Positions 47,024 through 57,929 of a DNA stretch of 64,000 nt are shown in pieces. Source of the stretch: Euphorbia lathyris. Its lineage: Eukaryota; Streptophyta; Magnoliopsida; Malpighiales; Euphorbiaceae. The translations under genes were made by a program, and so were the position numbers. Position 1 is the first letter of the stretch. Every line of letters starts with the position of its first letter. Location: contig NC_088917.1 of NCBI RefSeq assembly GCF_963576675.1, positions 11,126,001 to 11,190,000 of the forward strand, written 5' to 3'. Under the pieces are notes generated by a model, which saw only the letters and a program-made list of their open reading frames with translations, made no database searches and had not been told where the DNA came from.

Positions 47024-47279
47024 AAATAAGAGGGAATCTCATGTTGTGGTTTTATTTTGATATTGAAGTGACATTATTGATATTGAAATAACATACTCCA
47101 TTAAATTTAGTTTCTTTTTTAATTTTAGAATCATGTATTGAATTGAGTAATATATCAAAAGTTGAATCTTTTTCATATTATATGTTCTTTTTGAATTGAT
47201 TTGTACATTTAAATTTGATTAATTAATCAATAATTATTATAGGTAGCAAATTGGAATATAAAAAAGCAGTATATATAAC

Positions 47280-47539
47280 TAAATAATGCACAAATTATGT
47301 AGGGGCGGTTTTAACCACCCCTAGAGTAAAAAGAGATATTATAGAATTAGGTGTAGGGGCGGTTAAACCCCCCTATAAATCCGTCGCTAATTTTTACTCT
47401 ACCCCGTCGGTGATGATTTCCGTCGCTAATGACAGATTTGGGACGGTCGGTAAAACCGCCCCTAGACTTTGTAGGGGCGGTTTTAACCGCCCCTGCAAGC
47501 GAAAAAAACTGCCTCTATAGGCAGTTTTTGTTGTAGTGA
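47280..47539. mobile_element. CACTA (En/Spm) terminus with subterminal repeats
   Basis: Ends GCAGTTTTTGTTGTAGTG at 47539, the inverse of the standard CACTACAACAAAAACTGC. Immediately inside are repeated GTAGGGGCGGTTTTAACC and GGTTAAACC blocks in both orientations plus CCGTCGCTAAT, as in CACTA subterminal regions. The opposite terminus was not found, so the element is truncated or decayed. Confidence 0.8.
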
Positions 47540-48026
47540 ACTGATTTCATAAAAAAATTAAAAAATGAGTCTTGTTCGTTTATAGGTAGGCATAATCTAC
47601 TCACATACCTCATTCGCACATCAAAAAACCATGGAAAAATAGAGAGGATTCATCTCTATAAATTAACAATACAAAACGTGTCTTTTAACTTGTGTCCAAA
47701 GGCATAAAAAATCCTTTTAAATTTTTTTAGAAGAAATCCTTTTAGATTTTATTGTCATTATTTTTTTAAAATAATCGGGGTTTTTTTCGTTTTTAGGTTT
47801 GATACTGGTTACCAGTTCCCTTCGGTTCTATGCGGGTTAATGGCATTACCTCGTGTTCGAAATCGTCGACTTTTGGAATGCTCGAATCGATTTTTGTAAA
47901 ATCCTAAATTTTTGCTCGAAAGAGAGAGGATATTGAGTTTTTGGATAGAAAAAATAAAAAGGACGGAAATGTCCAAGAGGGGGCGGTAATAAATAATTTA
48001 TGGACGGTAAATAGCAAAACCCTTAT

Positions 48027-49230
48027 GGATTTCGATCAGTTATAACCTGGATTTGTTTGGATTTTGTATTTTTATGCTTTATTTTTCCATTTAATAAAAT
48101 AATATTTACGTGATTTCATTAAGCTTAATACAAATCTGTTTATCTCAAAGGAAATAATAAATTTTAAATTACATGTCTTTATTAAGCTCCGGGCTTGTGA
48201 AAATTATTAGTATTTCAATAAATTTATGATTTTTTATATTCGGTTTGACTTTCTAGCTTTATATTTTTATTTTTTGTGAATTATTTTGTTCACTTTATGG
48301 ATGTTGTTCGCTTTATGGACTTCGCTTTACGAATTTTTATCAGTTTAGCTTAGATTTGTTTGGATTTTGCATTTTTATGATTTATTTTTCTATTTAATAA
48401 AATAATATTTACGTGATTTCATTAAAATTAATACAAATCTGTTTATCTCGAAGGATTTCAACGATAAAATTTGGATTACATGTTTTTATTAGGCACCGAC
48501 CTTGTGAAAATTCTTAGCATTTCAATCAATTTGTGATTTTTTACATTCGGTTTAACTTTATAGTTTTTTATTTTTATTTTTAGTGAACTATTTTTCTCGC
48601 TTTATGGATTTTCTTTATGTATTTTCTTCGCTTTATGGATTTCGATCACTTTAAGCCTAGATTTATTTGGATTTTGCATTTTTATGATTTATTTTTCCAT
48701 TAATAAAATAATACTCACATGATTTCATTAATATAAACATAACTCCGTTTATCTCGGAGGATTTCAACGATAAAATTTGGATTACATGTCTTTATTAGAC
48801 ACCGAGCTTGTGAAAATTATTAATATTTCAATTAATTTATGATTTTTTTAATATTTGGTTTGACTTTACAGTTTTTTATTTTTATTTTCTATGAACTATT
48901 TTTTTCACTTTATGAATTTTATTCCTTTGTAAATTTTGAGTTATGATTTTTCTTCGCTTTATAGATTTCGATCAGTTTTAGTCTAGATTTATTTGGATTT
49001 TGCATTTTTATGTTTTATTTTTCCATTTAATAAAATAATATTCACGTGATTTCATTTAGATTAACAAAAATCCGTTTATCTCCAAGGATTTCAACGATAA
49101 AATTTGGATTACATGTCTTTATTAGGCCCCGAGCTTATGAAATTATTAAGATTTCAATCAATTTGTGATTTTTTTTTAATATTCGGTTTGATTTACAGTT
49201 TTTTTTCTGTGAATTATTTTTTTTATCACT
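48027..49230 (+). repeat. Tandem array, period 303-326 bp, about four copies
   Basis: Units begin near 48056, 48359, 48666 and 48992 with TTTGGATTTTGCATTTTTAT, then TTAATAAAATAATATT, ACGTGATTTCATTA, TCCGTTTATCTC, TTACATGTCTTTATTAG and CTTTATGGATTTCGATCA. Partial units recur at 50140-50500 after an unrelated insert. Confidence 0.88.
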
Positions 49231-50100
49231 TATACTCTGTAGTGTAGTGAGTGTGCTCCCATTCCTAAGATAAGGTAAAGAAAAAGATAGGAGGATTACT
49301 TTAGCTGAAACACGCTTTTCTTGCTTGAAACCAGGATTGATACGGTCAATCGAAGCTTCCGAACACCCTAACCCTACCCTTTTTCTGTTGGAAAGCAGGA
49401 AAGCATAACTCCTCATCACTACCCTACCTAGTATTACACTTTTTCTTTAAGTTTCACTTAGTTAACACATGAAAGTTGGTCCGTCTCAGTTTGAGTTTAA
49501 GAATAGGAAGTTGACTTTCTTTGCTTACTAACACTAAGTCAATCACATTCAAGATAAAGATAGAGATAGAGTAGATGCACATTCAAGATAAACTAATAGA
49601 TAAATAGAGTATAGTCATATACCTTGTGTTACCTAATATCATAGATAGATAGAATAGAGTCCCCGCAGCTGCATTGTCTTACTCTTACCTAATAGAAAGT
49701 ATACTAAGGTTTACTTGCTTGCTTTAATTCGTTACTTCGTAACTTGCATGCTTTAATTCTACTTGCTTTAATTCGTTTTTAATTCGTTATTTCGTTCCGA
49801 CGAGCTATCAAGCTTTCTCTTACGATATTACGTGATCTTCGGTCGACAAGATCTAAGTAAAAAGTATAGCGTAAAGAATTTATTCTTCACTATTCTCCTT
49901 TCAAGAGCTAGTTCGAAGGAGCCCACGTTGTGCCGATGACAGGAGCCTCGTTAAGAAGCTCATAAAAAGAGACATCCGGCCCAAGTTGCTTTAAAGAGGA
50001 GCTTCAAATGCTATTATGATATCGAAGCTATGTCTAAAGCTAAAGAATAACAATAAGCTATGCATAGAGAATTGCAAATAGTCTCTTGCGAGAATGATTT
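49231..50100. other. Compositionally distinct insert in the tandem array (possible organellar DNA)
   Basis: GC content is visibly higher than in the flanking array and the text lacks the long A/T runs of the surroundings. Phrases such as GCTTGAAACCAGGATTGATA and GAGCCCACGTTGTGCCGATG look like plant mitochondrial spacer DNA, but I recognise no organellar gene. No coding frame is convincing. Confidence 0.35.
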
Positions 50101-50139
50101 GGAAGATAAATTTTCTTTCCTTTTTGGATTTTAAGTTTT

Positions 50140-50500
50140 GAATTTGATTAGCTTTATGGATTTCGTTTGTTTTAGTTCAAGTCAAAATTTGTTTGGATGT
50201 TGAATTTTTTTATTTAATAAAATAATATAAAAACAAAATTCTTATTTTCTTTTATAATTTTTTAATATTTAGTTTGCCTTTATTGGAATTATTTTGTTCA
50301 CTTCATAAATTTTCTTTCCTTTAAGGATTTTAAATGCTGAATTTGATTAACTTTACGGATTTTAAGTTCTGAATTTAATTAATTTTATGGATTTCGTTGA
50401 ATTCGAATCTAGATTTTTTTTGGATTTTGCAATTTTTTGATTTAATAAAATAATATAAAAACAAAATTTTTATTTTCTTTTATTATTTTTATAATCAAAT
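50140..50500 (+). repeat. Partial units of the ~305-bp tandem repeat
   Basis: Two decayed partial copies with TTTATGGATTTCGTT, TTTGGATTTTGCAATTTTTT and TTTAATAAAATAATATAAAA. Confidence 0.65.
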
Positions 50501-50582
50501 AAGTTAAGGAAAATGAATAATATATAATATAATAATATATATATACCCTTTCTTTTTTTTTTCTTTTTTTTGAAACTATATA

Positions 50583-51474
50583 CAGTAAAACCTCTATAAA
50601 TTAATAATGTTGGGACCATGGAATTTTATTAATTTAGAGAGTTATTAATTAATCGATAAATTAATAATTATTAATTTATAGAGTGACTTTAAATTTTTTT
50701 TAAATAAATTTTAAATTACTAATTTAAATAAAGTGTTTGTCTAAAATCAATGAATAAATAAATAAAATAAAATGTGCATTATATAAGTTAGTAGAACTTG
50801 AAAGTTGATTGTATTTATGTTAAAAATGTCCAATGTATCGTAGTTAATGAATTACTATATAAATTCACATGGAGTGTTGATTCAAATCATACAAAAAAAA
50901 AAATGGCTTCTTATAAGGTGTCAATAAATCAACCATGACCGATCAAATCAGAAAAGCATTGTGTGGATACAAGAGAGATCACCCTGCAAGCACTCAAAAG
51001 GGTTTACAAGATTGACTAAATGAAACATATCATTTGAAAGTTAGTCAATATACAATATCTAACACTCTTAAGAGATCATCTGAATATCTTTCTGCTGATT
51101 TTGGAAAGGGAACAGATATCAAACGACACAAATCAGCCAAGTATCAAGACACGGAGAAAGTTGTTTATGAGTGGTTTCTCCAATAGATTTAACTACATTT
51201 AAATTTCAAGAAAAAATAAAATACTATAGATTTATATTTTGCTAAATTATCCTAAGTATGTATATCTATATATATATATTGCATATGTATTTGAGAAATT
51301 ATTAATTTATAGAGGTAATAATACAAGATATTTATAAAGGGTCGTTCTAGAAAATTATTATCTTATTAATTTATTAAATTGATCATTTTTTGAACTGGCC
51401 CATATCGAAACCAGAAAAAATTATTATTTTAAAGAGTTTATTAATTTATCGAGTATTAATTTATAGAGGTTTTG
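50583..51474 (+). mobile_element. Pogo/Emigrant-like element with transposase remnant
   Basis: Left end TA|CAGTAAAACCTCTATAAATT; right end TTAATTTATAGAGGTTTTGTA, an inverse shortened at the tip. The GGGACCA/TGGCCC blocks and long TTATTAATTTA arms fit the same family as 11813-12361. A decayed CENP-B-like N-terminal region lies inside at about 50930-51185. Confidence 0.8.
50935..51186 (+). pseudogene. CENP-B/pogo-type transposase fragment
   Basis: Starting at the ATG about 50935 the frame gives RDHPASTQKGLQD, a stop, then LKVSQYTISNTLKRSSEYLS and KYQDTEKVVYEWFLQ, which is the helix-turn-helix/CENP-B DNA-binding region seen in plant pogo-like (Lemi-type) transposases. It has at least one internal stop, and the DDD catalytic domain is missing. 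Confidence 0.75.
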
Positions 51475-51730
51475 TATACCCTTTATTCTTTCCATTGTAT
51501 CCAACCTTTCCATCCCCCCAATTTCCCGTCATTTCAACAAACAAACACAGCCTTAATTTACACTCTAAAACCACCCCCTCTCTCTCTTCTTCGTCTTCTT
51601 CCAAAAAACAAAGCTTTTCTCTTTCTTTCTCTAACCTTAACATTTCCTCTCTCTTCTTCTGTTTTCGCCTTTCTACACTCTGTTCTCCAACTGAGCTTTT
51701 TCTCTGTTTGTTTCCGTATTTTTCTCAACA

Positions 51731-51736
51731 ATGTAG
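51731..51736 (+). promoter_or_regulatory. Minimal AUG-stop upstream ORF
   Basis: ATGTAG, 28 bases before the ARM-gene ATG, in the CT-rich probable leader (51550-51730). A start codon directly followed by a stop can stall ribosomes and repress the main frame, as known for the AUGUAA of the Arabidopsis boron channel NIP5;1. That it is transcribed here is inferred. Confidence 0.5.
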
Positions 51737-51763
51737 CTCCGAGACAAGGCGTTGGTTGCGAAT

Positions 51764-53856
51764 ATGGCCAAGTGTCACAGGAATAACATCGGATCTTTAG
51801 TTCTTGATCAATCTCCCGCCGCCGCCTCCGTCGGATGTCATAATCGTCTCTGGACTGCTTTCTCCGCCGCCTCATTTCGCCGTAAAATCTTTGATGCTGT
51901 TAGTTGTGGCGGCAGTTCTCGGTACCGACACCACGAGGACGACTTTTCTTCTTCATCAACCACCACTACTACTACTACTACCACCGCAAGCGTCGGGGAG
52001 AAGCTGAGTTCGAGTGGAAATGGCAATGCGAGTGAGAAGAAGATAGAGAAGGGGAAAAATGGCAAGTCGGAGAAGTTATCGGATCTGTTGAGTATTGCTG
52101 AGGTTGAGACTGAAATTGAGACGAAGAAGAAAGTTGAGGCTCTAGAGGAGCTTAAGAATGTGGTGAAGGAATTGCAGATTCAGGACAGACCTAAGAGAAA
52201 CGAAGCTGCTGCTTGTAGAGTAAGATTGCTTGCTAAGGAAGATTCGGGAGTGAGAAGTACTCTTGCTATGCTTGGAGCCATCCCTCCTTTAGTCGGAATG
52301 CTCGATTTCGAAGATTTTCAGTCTCAGATCGCTTCTCTGTATGCTTTGCTTAATCTCGGGATCGGCAATGATGCGTGAGTAATTAATTGATTAGTTCCCC
52401 TCTTTGTTTTTACTGTAATTATCTCATTAATTTGGGGGTTTCCCCCTTTTTTTCCTTATCAATCGTTTGGATTATCATGTTTAAGCTGTAGCGAGTAATG
52501 TGATCCGAAGAGAAGTCGTTTTCTATGCTGTGCTTGTGTTTAGAGTATAATTTGAATGGTGTTTCCTTTGATTGTGCGTGATTGATTTTCGTGGACTAGT
52601 TTGCTTTTAATGATTTTAGATCGTTATTGTGTAGTCATTTTCTTGCATTTGTTGTTATCTGTGTGTTTGTTTATGGTTACTTGTAATTTCCTCTTCAATA
52701 TTCCCCCATTTTTCTTTACCAAGAAACTGTATATATCTCTCAATTTTTGTTTGAACAAGTCACTTTCCATGCTCCCCTGTGCTGTTTTCTTGAAACAGTG
52801 TCAATTGGCATATATCTGTGTGTTGTTTTCTCTCCCACTTTCATTTCTTTGGTGTTAGTTTGTTTTTTCCTCTTCAATTTGGATTCGTTGCAGAAAATTG
52901 AATTGATTTTGGACTATACATGCAGGAATAAAGCTGCAATTGTTAAAGCAGGTGCTGTTCACAAAATGTTGAAGATTATAGAATCTCCAAATCCTCCTAA
53001 CCCATCTGTATCTGAAGCAATAGTAGCAAATTTTCTAGGCTTGAGTGCTTTGGACTCCAATAAACCAATAATAGGTTCTTCAGGCGCAATTTCCTTCTTG
53101 GTGAATGCCCTTAAAGATCTTGACAAAACAAATAGCCCCCAGGCCAAACAAGATGCTCTTAGAGCCCTCTACAATCTTTCAATATTTCCATCCAATGTAT
53201 TGTTTATCATAGAAACAGATTTAATCCCATTTCTCATGAGTAATCTGGGAGACATGGAAGCAAGCGAAAGAACCCTTTCGATTTTGGGCAATGTAGTATC
53301 AACCCCAGAAGGTAGAAAGGCAATAAGCATGGTGCCGGATGCTTTCCCGATTCTTGTGGATGTTTTGAACTGGACAGACTCACCAGGATGCCAAGAGAAA
53401 GCATCTTACATCTTAATGGTTATGGCACACAAGGCATATGGGGATAGACAGGCCATGATTGAAGCAGGAATTGTATCTTCATTGCTTGAGTTAACCCTTT
53501 TGGGCAGCACATTAGCACAGAAAAGGGCTTCAAGGATTTTGGAATGTCTTAGAATCGATAAGGGGAAACAAATTTCACAGAATTACGGTGGGAATTCATG
53601 TGCAGCTGTGTCTGCTCCAATATACGGCTCTTCATCATCTTCTACAAACCCAAATGGCGTTGGAAAGGAGTGCTTAGAGGAGGCAGAAGACATGATGAGC
53701 GACGAAAAGAAAGCAGTGAAACAATTAGTCCAACAGAGCCTGCAGAACAATATGCGTAGAATCGTCAAGAGGGCCAATTTGCCACAAGATTTCGTTCCAT
53801 CAGATCATTTTAAGTCCCTAACATCAAGTTCAACCTCTAAGAGTTTACCATTTTGA
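51764..53856 (+). CDS. Armadillo-repeat protein (U-box-45-like but without U-box), 513 aa, two exons
   Basis: Exons 51764-52374 and 52926-53856 join with GT-AG sites inside an Ala codon and end at TGA 53854. The start is the first ATG opening the frame (MAKCHRNNIG); an upstream ATG at 51731 is closed at once by TAG. Residues 1-110 are low-complexity with a run of 9 Thr and a Lys/Glu-rich segment. From about 125 the protein is helical ARM repeats: SGVRSTLAMLGAIPPLVGML, SQIASLYALLNLGIGND, NKAAIVKAGAVHKMLKIIE, QDALRALYNLSIFPSN, KASYILMVMAHKAYGD. A charged tail with KKAVKQLVQQSLQNNMRRIV ends it. No U-box is seen, so it is probably a binding scaffold, not an E3 ligase. It resembles the Arabidopsis pair At2g25130/At4g31890 (from memory). 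Biochemical role unknown. Confidence 0.93.
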
Positions 53857-53979
53857 GGAATCAGATGTCAAAAATTAGAGGCAGAGATCAAAGTTAGTCT
53901 TCTTATCATTATTCTAATTTCCATCTCTTAGCAGCATTACATATGCTAAATTTTGTATTACTATCAGTATCTTATAGTC

Positions 53980-53985
53980 AATAAA
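53980..53985 (+). terminator. Poly(A) signal candidate of the ARM gene
   Basis: AATAAA about 125 bases after the stop, inside GTCAATAAAAA and followed by an A-run and T-rich DNA. Confidence 0.45.
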
Positions 53986-53989
53986 AAAA

Positions 53990-54610
53990 AAAAAAATCTT
54001 CCTAAAACATGCTTCATTGAGTTACATAGTTTTGGTCATATTTGGTTCTAGCTTGGTTTCTGGTTAAATGAAACTTATTTTAAAATGCCAAATATCTTTC
54101 CTTGAGATGCTTTCTGCTCTCAGTAGTTTACTGCAAATTTGGAAAAAGAGGGTTGAAGTTGGTTTGTTTATTTACATGTGTTACTGGTGTTTATTATTCC
54201 TAGAATGAAGTAATCATTTTCAAGCCACAGTACATTTTTGTGTTATCTTTTGTATTCATACCATAAAGTCATACCATCAATTCCTAGAAAAGGGTTGTCG
54301 GTTATTTCATTTATATATAAAAATAATGGGGACCATTCAATGCCTGAGTACTTCTCTTTCATCTAGGGAATCTTTCACTGCTTGAGTTTTCTATTTATAA
54401 ACTGCAGGTTTGATCCGGAATCAGTGGATTTACTGACCTGAAAAAAATTTGTATTTTTTTTCTTGAGTCTGAAAATGGATTATCGTGTCATAAACGTGTT
54501 ATATGCATCTATATATTTGTAATTATATATGATAGAATAATCGTATCAAAGGATCGTTTGACGGGTCATGTCAGTTACTCCTATTCTATTTCATTAGTAT
54601 AAAATCTTGG
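53990..54610. other. Spacer downstream of the ARM gene
   Basis: No gene or defined repeat. T-rich, as expected for a 3' flank. Confidence 0.5.
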
Positions 54611-54613
54611 TTT

Positions 54614-54873
54614 AGAGGGCCAGTTTTGACGCAACAGTAAGCATCGTTTGACCGAGAGGTCACAGTTCGAGTCTTAGCAGCGGCCTAAAGGGCGGCCCAG
54701 TGCACTACGCGTCTCTGCTTAAGCGAGGGTTCGGGGAGGGGTCCCACCACAGTTCGAGTCTTAGGAGCGGCCTCTTGCCAAAAAAAATTGGCAAGGGAAG
54801 GTTTGCCCTGAATATATTTTTGTAGCGGAATTCCTTCCGGACTCTTGCTTAACGGGAACGCGTAGTGCAACGG
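54614..54873 (+). mobile_element. Rearranged Au SINE with internal inverted piece
   Basis: Head 54614-54685 (TTTTGACGCAACAGTAAGC, GTTCGAGTCTTAGCAGCGG) is in + orientation. 54686-54752 is the reverse complement of the SINE 3' half (GCGGCCCAGTGCACTACGCG to GGGGTCCCACCAC). 54753-54873 resumes in + orientation, repeating AGTTCGAGTCTTAGGAGCGG and running to the 3' end. Two SINE copies or a template switch would explain it. Confidence 0.85.
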
Positions 54874-55067
54874 ACTGTAGTTTTAATATAAAGTCTTTGT
54901 TTGTGTAACATAACATGTGCATTGACCTGGTTTACTGATCTGTTTTTGTTCTTTTCTGCATCTATCAACAGGTGAGTGAAAGTGGAAGAAGAAGAAGAAT
55001 CTAAGATGAGCTGTCTCATATAAACTTTATTATGCAACTATTCTCTCCCACCCAGGTATATATATTT

Positions 55068-55321
55068 GGGATAATAGTCAAATTTGCCTCTAAAGTTATT
55101 GGAGAAGTTCAATTTTACTATCGCACCGTATAGTCTAAATTTGTTCTTGTGGTAGATACTTTAGCTCAATTTTACCCTTATCTTAGTAAATATCAATGAA
55201 AATTAGGGATAGAATTCTTTCGAAAGGGGTAAAATTGAGTTATGATTTCTACCTACTATAGAGGTGAAACTGAACTTCTTCAATAATTTTAGGATTTTAA
55301 GAGCAAAAATGACCTTATCAC
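55068..55321. mobile_element. MITE (GGGATAATAGTCAAATTTG ends)
   Basis: Left arm GGGATAATAGTCAAATTTGC and right arm GCAAAAATGACCTTATCAC are inverse, as are TTGGAGAAGTTCAATTTTAC and AACTGAACTTCTTCAA. Related to the arm text of 43194-44186. The target duplication is unclear. Confidence 0.7.
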
Positions 55322-55402
55322 TGTATATTGTGAGTAAAAAAGGGTGGGGTATGGTAATTTTGTAGTATTCTTTTTAACTTATGATTTGACTGTTTCTCTT
55401 TT

Positions 55403-55407
<5 letters not shown>

Positions 55408-55442
<35 letters not shown>
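55408..55442. repeat. Poly(T) tract, about 35 bases
   Basis: Uninterrupted T-run following TTTCTAGC. It could be the tail of a retroposed sequence on the - strand, but no body is recognisable. Confidence 0.9.
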
Positions 55443-55444
<2 letters not shown>

Positions 55445-55449
55445 ACTTT

Positions 55450-56280
55450 CACATTGTAAATATACCGTGGTAATATTATTATCATTTCTGCCTTTTTGGG
55501 TAACTTCTGTTGAGTATTCAATTGCCTGAATCTCCCTTTTCAATTAGAAATGAAAATGGAAGTGAATTTAAGATCTAATTGGTTTGGTTTAGGGATAAGG
55601 TGGAAAACTATCACTATCGTTGTCAATTAAAAACAATTTTAAACGGAAGGTTATGAATCCGGTCATAAAGCAACTTCAAATATTGGTATCGTTGACAAAC
55701 TGGTCTAATTTGACGTTGGGATGTTTGGTTACTCCATTTTCTCCTCTGTTTGCATTCCATATTAAAAATGTGAGTTTTAGGTGTTTGGTTAGAGAACTTG
55801 AAAAATAAAGCAAACCGTAACGGTAATAGCAAACATGTAAACCAATTGGGTCATCAATATAGTTTTTTGGTTATGAATCTCGCTATCCGTTTTAATTGTG
55901 TACTATATTATCATTCATACCAACCCATTACGTTATCTCCATTTTCTATTTTCTATTTATCAAATTCTATTTTTTCTCTGATCCACTGCACAATTTATTA
56001 CATCAAAAAGAATATTTTCTACTATATTTACATAACACTTTTATTAATATTTTATTTTTTACATATATTATTACCATTAATAATCTATAATCAAAATTAA
56101 TTTGAAAACTAAATAAAAATTAATAAAACAATGTTATTTAATTTTAAAAAATAACAATAATTATTTTAAAAACAACAATAATTTTAACTATAAAACCTAA
56201 AAAACAAAACCTAAATATTTATCTATATTAATTCATCCAAAAAAATATAAAATATACACATTAAAACAAAAATCTACACG
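55450..56280. other. AT-rich spacer
   Basis: No gene seen. GGGATGTTTGGTTAC and GGTGTTTGGTTAGAG at about 55719-55795 suggest a decayed MITE. Confidence 0.45.
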
Positions 56281-56307
56281 TTATTAACTGATTTGGAAAG
56301 AATCGCG

Positions 56308-57891
56308 ATGGACGGACCTGCGATCACCCTGGAGCTGCGATCGCCTGAATCCCACCGCCACGCCTTCTTCATCCCGCCTGATGACCAACCTCCGCCGACA
56401 TCAAACGAGCCGTCGCCCCCGAAATTGTCCTGGAAGGACATTGCCGCCGCCAGTTCGAACGCCCAGCCCCCTCGAACTCGTAGGGAATTTTGTGCTGAAG
56501 GTTTAATTCGTATTAACCCCCAATTCTGAGGACCCGCTGATTCCGATTGTCACTATTGATTCTGAGCTGAAGAAGAGGCTTGCGAAGCCTGGGAGAATGC
56601 CCTAATTATCAAGATCCTTGGCCGAAACTTGGGTTATGTTGCGCTCCAACGCAGAACAATGGAGTTATGGAAGCCAATTGCAGGAGTTAGTATGATGGAT
56701 TTGGGAGAGGGTTTCCACCTGGTCTAATTCGATAATGAGTTGGATAGAAGCCACGTGATTAATGATGGCCCTTGGATGGTGCAGGGACATTACTTGACAG
56801 TCCGTACATAGTCTGCAACGTTTTGCCCAGCCGAAGCAAGCGTGGAAAAAACCATGGTATGGGTACGTTTCCCTCAACTTCCCCTTTTATTTTATGATGA
56901 GGATGTATTGCTGGGAATTGCAGCCACCATTGGAAAACCAGTGCGTGTTGATGAGAATATAGCCAAGAGAACTAGGGGGCGGTTCGCGAGAGTATGTGTT
57001 GAAATTGATCTTATGAAGCCGTTAATTGCGCAGTTTGAGCTTGATGGTGAGATTCAGAGAGTGGAATATGAAGGCCTCCATACGGCATGCACGTTCTGTG
57101 GTCGATATGGTCATCTTAGAACTGAATGCAGTGGGCATAGTGCAGTTCCTGGCAAGAAACCTCTCGAGCCTAGTGATATGACAATGGGTGAAACGGATAA
57201 GGAAGCGAATAGCGAGACATGTGCTGAGGGTCCTACCATGAGACCAAATTCAGGACCTGATAACCCTGGTGCCGACTCGACTGTCTACGGGCCCTGGATG
57301 CTCGTGCCTAGAAGGAAGTACCAAGCCAGAACTAATGTTCAGGGAAGTGTTAATAAAGGGAAGTTTGATAGTGAGAAAGAAATTCAACCGAATCCCTTTG
57401 CATGCCAGCTTGAACGGGAGCAGGGAAGCACGAGTAGAGGGAAGTTTACTAGTTTTAGTGCAATGGAGAGAGAAAAGAGCGAGAAGGAAGTCACAGGAGG
57501 CACGATCGCTCGGAAACAGAAACATAAGGGGATAGGGAAGACCGTGAGCAAACAAAAGGAGAATAGAGATCAAGGTCGGATCATTCATCCCAATAGTTTT
57601 GCCAACTTGAGCGAGGATGTGATGGAAATTGAAAAGGGAAGCAACTTGAGCTGCGAAGGATCACGAGAGGGTGCCGATCTAGAGAAAGCGACTGTGAGAG
57701 GGAAAAGAACCAGATTTGAACTGGATCACCGCGAACCCCTCAGTGCAATAAATTTAAATGTGCAACCGGAAGAACCTATGCTAATGAGGAACGATCGGCT
57801 GATTCAGAAGTTGAAAGAAAGATCTGCAGCGCAAAGCTTTGGGAAATCGGTAAGAGTGGAGGATCCGCCTCCAGGATGGAGTAGAAATTGA
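56308..57891 (+). pseudogene. LINE ORF1 (nucleic-acid-binding), broken
   Basis: Starts MDGPAITLELRSPES and has an SPPKLSWKDIAAA motif common in plant L1 ORF1 proteins. A stop/frameshift at about 56527-56620 and further stops near 56725 and 56808 break the DUF4283 region (ELWKPIAGVSMMDLGEGFHL; HVINDGPWMVQGHYLTV). From 56842 the frame is open to TGA at 57889, with FPQLPLLFYDEDVLLGIAAT and a knuckle CTFCGRYGHLRTEC, followed by a charged linker. Confidence 0.88.
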
Positions 57892-57929
57892 GCTGCCTTG
57901 GGCATCCTCTCCACTTTGAATCCTTGACT

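Noticed and set aside
49135..49419. 94-codon - strand frame
   Set aside because: Spans the junction between the tandem array and the foreign insert; no known motif.
55318..55521. Poly-Lys - strand frame
   Set aside because: Translation of the 35-base poly(T) tract.
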